Made by a program: the position numbers and the translations under genes
Source: Pseudobacteroides sp.
GTDB lineage: Bacteria > Bacillota > Clostridia > Acetivibrionales > DSM-2933
Direction of reading: 5' to 3'
NCBI RefSeq assembly: GCF_036567765.1
Contig: NZ_DATCTU010000041.1
Span: 1-38,691, forward strand
Length of the DNA stretch: 38,691 nucleotides
The notes under the pieces: model-generated
Told to the model about the DNA's origin: nothing
What the model saw: only the letters and a program-made list of their open reading frames with translations
Databases searched by the model: none
Part shown: one piece after another, positions 36,082 through 38,691 of the stretch
How positions within the stretch are numbered: position 1 is the stretch's first letter
Layout: each line of letters opens with the position of its first letter

Positions 36082-36153
36082 TTTCTTCCCTCCTGTGGTT
36101 ATTGGTTCATACTTATCATGTACGAACTTGACCTTATTGACTAAAAGCTATTA

Positions 36154-36465
36154 TTACAGCTTTATTTCTATATCAACTCCTGCCGGTAAGTCCAATCTCA
36201 TAAGTGCATCTACTGTTTTTGGAGTTGGCAGTAATATGTCAATCAATCTTTTATGAGTTCTCATTTCGAACTGCTCACGGGAATCCTTATACTTATGTGG
36301 AGCCCTCAATATAGTAATTATTTCTTTTTCTGTCGGTAGTGGCACCGGTCCAGATACTTTCGCTCCAGTTCTTTTAGCAGTATCAACTATTTTTTCAGCT
36401 GATTGATCAAGAACCTGATAGTCGAATGCTTTTAGACGAATTCTTATTTTTTGCTTGTTTGCCAT
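36154..36465 (-). CDS. rpsJ: 30S ribosomal protein S10
   Basis: The 103-residue protein is typical: [40 protein letters not shown] and the C-terminal [14 protein letters not shown]10 is also the transcription antitermination factor NusE. It is the first gene of the ribosomal superoperon; the str genes (rpsL, rpsG, fusA, tuf) often found upstream in Firmicutes are not there. AGGAGG precedes the ATG. Confidence 0.98.
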   Translation of the reverse strand: MANKQKIRIRLKAFDYQVLDQSAEKIVDTAKRTGAKVSGPVPLPTEKEIITILRAPHKYKDSREQFEMRTHKRLIDILLPTPKTVDALMRLDLPAGVDIEIKL

Positions 36466-36550
36466 TACAAAAGCCTCCTTTTAAATACTCAATTTGTTAC
36501 TTACAACAAGCATTAATCTGTACACTATGCCGGGTGTTTCATACCTTTAC

Positions 36551-36597
36551 ATATAAAAACCCAGAAATTATAAGGCCTATTAGGCAATATAACCTGG
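36551..36597 (-). terminator. Terminator-like hairpin in the rpsJ leader
   Basis: On the minus strand CCAG-CTGG, TTATA-TATAA and GCC-GGC pair in order around the loop TAATA, and GGGTTTTTATAT follows. It lies about 85 bases upstream of the rpsJ start and downstream of the apparent operon promoter, so it may act as an attenuator rather than a simple terminator of the preceding gene. Confidence 0.6.
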
Positions 36598-36750
36598 GCT
36601 GTACTCCAATACACAAACACAAAACTGCTATTTGCAAAATGTACAGTGACTTGTCGCCCGGTTTCATGAATCGGACATTCTCCGCTGAAGTTACCTGCTT
36701 CATGAGCAGCAATCTCCAGTTTCATCGTATGTCATGTCACAACGTTTAAT

Positions 36751-36779
36751 ATTTTACTATAATATTGCTCATTATGCAA
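36751..36779 (-). promoter_or_regulatory. Promoter of the ribosomal superoperon
   Basis: TTGCAT (36779-36774), a 17-base spacer and TAAAAT (36756-36751) on the minus strand. Transcription should start near 36744, giving a leader of about 280 bases before rpsJ. The gene-free stretch 36466-36786 holds this promoter and the hairpin described separately. Confidence 0.6.
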
Positions 36780-36786
36780 GGCTTTT

Positions 36787-38317
36787 TTAATTAAATTTTT
36801 CACTAAATTTATTCTTTACAATACTTTCAAAACAAGAAAATACTTTTCGTAGACTTGCATACGATAAAAGGATTAAATACGGGTAGCATAAATATATATA
36901 TCTGGGTTTGGTTTCCCATAAAAGATAAAATCCTATAAATCCGAGAATAATAATTACAAATAATGAAAACTTATACTTGTTCTTTCTTATTGACATTATT
37001 AAAGCAATAAGAATAACTATATTAATTAAGTAGTTAGTTGCATATAGTATCCAATTTATATATTCACGCCTTTTTAGATTTTCTACAAAGAATTTTGATA
37101 CAGGTATTTCATAGGAATATCCACCTGGCTGTGTGTGGCTCATACCGTAATACAAACATTGATATGTTCCCTCAGTCCATAACCACAAGGATTTCTTAAA
37201 ATACATTTCAGTAAAGCCTAATATGCCCATTTCCTTTACTTTTTGTTTTATTTTTTCCTTAAATACCTTTTCACTGGCTTCCTTGTTGCCCTTACAATCA
37301 CTCAAGTAGATTTTGTAGCTTTCGCCACCGTCCCAGTATCCAAATGTGTCTTTCCCTATACTCATATTGACCCACATTAATGCTGGTGCAGAGCTGATTC
37401 CAAGAGGTTCCTTGATTACCCCCTTTTTTTGCAGAATAAAGCTGGTTGCATTAAATGGTATATTAATTATTACAACAGCAAGCAATATAAAATGAATTAT
37501 TTTTCTTAAGTTCAACCGGCTTATAATTATATATATTATAATTGCCAAAAGAAATATAATTCCAACTGATCTTAAAAAGTTCCCTATACTAAGGCATATA
37601 GAGGATAACAATGCATATTTTATAGTATGTTTTTTTACATATTTAATTGCAAAATAAACACTAACTAGAAAGAAAAAACATGAAACTATATCATTGTAAA
37701 CTAAATTATTCATACATATAGCAGGTGGAAAGAAGCTTGCAATAATTAGAATTCCATAATGCTTTTTTTATTTTTTTTACTTTTCAACTCATGGTATATT
37801 AAGTAAATAAGCAAGGAAATAAGTGTTGTAAATAATATATTCATTATTCTAGGCACAAACAAATTACTTGAAAAAATTGAATATACCACTGAAAGATACA
37901 GAGTTATCCCTATGTTATGGGGATATGAATGCAAGTATGCACCAGGCTGTAGTGCAGAAAAATTGCCATTTAAGAATTCCTTAGCTATACGATCGGTTTC
38001 TGCCATATCTGCTATAAGATTAATTTGAAAAAAATATATAAACATAAGTTATGCAATTAGAGAACTTAAAAAATAATTGGTATAAGCCTCCGTGGGCTTA
38101 ACCATTCTATTTTATCAAAAAGCTTAAAGGCATATTTAAATACAATAAACAACACCATCGCCAAAATTACTAATACAAATGTTTTCTGTGGAATAAATAC
38201 CGATTTGTCACCATATTGGGCCATACAGAAAGTGGAATACATAAATAATGAGCCTATTGTAAATAATATTAGGAAAAAAGCATAAATTAAATAAATATAT
38301 TTTTTTAGTTTTAACAT
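36787..38317 (-). pseudogene. Polytopic membrane glycosyltransferase (GT39/RgtA-like), frameshifted
   Basis: Three consecutive minus-strand frames, 38317-38066, 38045-37746 and 37713-36787, join into one protein of about 510 residues with many membrane segments. The first starts at ATG 38317 (MLKLKKYIYLIYAF), behind GGGAG. The joined sequence has a soluble loop after the first segments with acidic residues (ADMAETDRIAKEF) and a final WETKPRYIYLCYPYLILL, both typical of lipid-linked sugar transferases of the GT39 superfamily. The breaks lie in runs of T (near 38068), at GCATAAC with T7 (38020-38046) and in a run of A (near 37770); shifting the frame there restores FLSSLIA, ITYVYIFF, and KKHYGILIIASFFPPA. 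Decay or sequencing error in homopolymers would look the same. The sugar and acceptor cannot be told. Confidence 0.8.
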
Positions 38318-38525
38318 TTTGAACTCCCGATATATAAATAATCTTATAAACTGTCTTTTGTTATACATGCATTACATCTTGAAGATTAATAATACATCAT
38401 TAAAATACCTGTGTCAATACCTTTTTGCTTAATTTTCAATGCATAGCTATAGGTTATCACGGTATATTTTATTATAAGACCAAATGTAAATCAGGATTAA
38501 TTTGTATACAATATATTACGCCAAC

Positions 38526-38563
38526 AAAAATTCAGAGCCTTATGCTTTTGGCATAAGGCTCTG
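38526..38563 (-). terminator. Terminator of the rRNA operon
   Basis: A perfect 13-base stem, CAGAGCCTTATGC with GCATAAGGCTCTG, closes a five-base loop and runs into AATTTTTG on the minus strand, 7 bases beyond the 5S rRNA gene. Confidence 0.95.
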
Positions 38564-38570
38564 ATATAAA

Positions 38571-38686
38571 TCTGGCGACTACCTATTTTACCAAGACGCG
38601 ACCGTCTAAGTATCGTCGGCACTAAGAAGCTTAACTGCCGTGTTCGGGATGGGAACGGGTGTGACCTTCTCGTAATAACCACCAGA
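38571..38686 (-). rRNA. rrf: 5S ribosomal RNA
   Basis: The minus strand reads TCTGGTGGTTATTACGAGAA and then contains ACACCCGTTCCCATCCCGAA, the hallmark of bacterial 5S rRNA, and ends GTCGCCAGA, which pairs with the 5' end. The length of about 116 bases fits. It should be the last gene of an rRNA operon whose 23S gene lies beyond the window. Confidence 0.97.
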
Positions 38687-38691
38687 AAATT

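Noticed and set aside
36525..36725. 66-codon minus-strand ORF in the rpsJ leader
   Set aside because: It has no ribosome binding site, ends close to the hairpin, and overlaps an equally long plus-strand ORF. It may be a chance frame; a leader peptide cannot be excluded.
38497..38682. 61-codon minus-strand ORF at the right end
   Set aside because: It runs through the 5S rRNA gene and its terminator.

Overview
The window looks like the chromosome of an anaerobic, low-GC Gram-positive bacterium of the cellulolytic Clostridia (Acetivibrio / Ruminiclostridium / Pseudobacteroides type). The evidence is a secreted beta-mannanase with a type I dockerin, an S10-spc-alpha ribosomal protein cluster in Firmicutes gene order followed by ecfA1-ecfA2-ecfT-truA-rplM-rpsI, zinc-type S4, S14, L36 and adenylate kinase, a B12-dependent ribonucleotide reductase, and strong AGGAGG ribosome binding sites with frequent TTG starts. 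I cannot fix the species from the sequence alone. Almost every gene is on the minus strand, so transcription runs from high to low coordinates.

Positions 1-11900 are an accessory region. It opens with an IS4-family element (cut by the window edge) that has broken an IS256-family element. Next comes a two-gene unit that looks like a polymorphic toxin system: a 940-residue secreted protein with eight near-identical 65-residue cysteine-rich repeats and a small C-terminal toxin-like domain, followed 11 bases later by a 123-residue gene in the position of an immunity gene. Then follow a decayed plus-strand gene, nrdJ with its own promoter and a probable NrdR operator pair, the dockerin-bearing mannanase, a beta-propeller lipoprotein, a small GC-richer block able to form hairpins, a small membrane ORF and the remnant of an HNH nuclease.

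Positions 11900-20000 hold rpsI, rplM, speA, truA, a ROK glucokinase and the energy-coupling module of an ECF vitamin transporter. The usual ecfT-truA-rplM-rpsI order is kept but glucokinase is inserted between ecfT and truA, and arginine decarboxylase between truA and rplM. Terminators and a rplM promoter show that these are separate transcription units.

Positions 20000-36800 are one long ribosomal superoperon, rpsJ to rplQ, including secY, adk, map, infA, rpmJ and rpoA. It starts from a good sigma-A-type promoter at about 36750-36779 and a 280-base leader that contains a terminator-like hairpin, so attenuation is possible. L17, L22 and L23 all carry extra sequence compared with the usual family length, and eight genes of the superoperon use TTG or GTG starts.

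Positions 36800-38691 hold a polytopic glycosyltransferase-like gene broken by single-base indels in homopolymer runs, and then a 5S rRNA gene with its terminator, the end of an rRNA operon that continues beyond the window.
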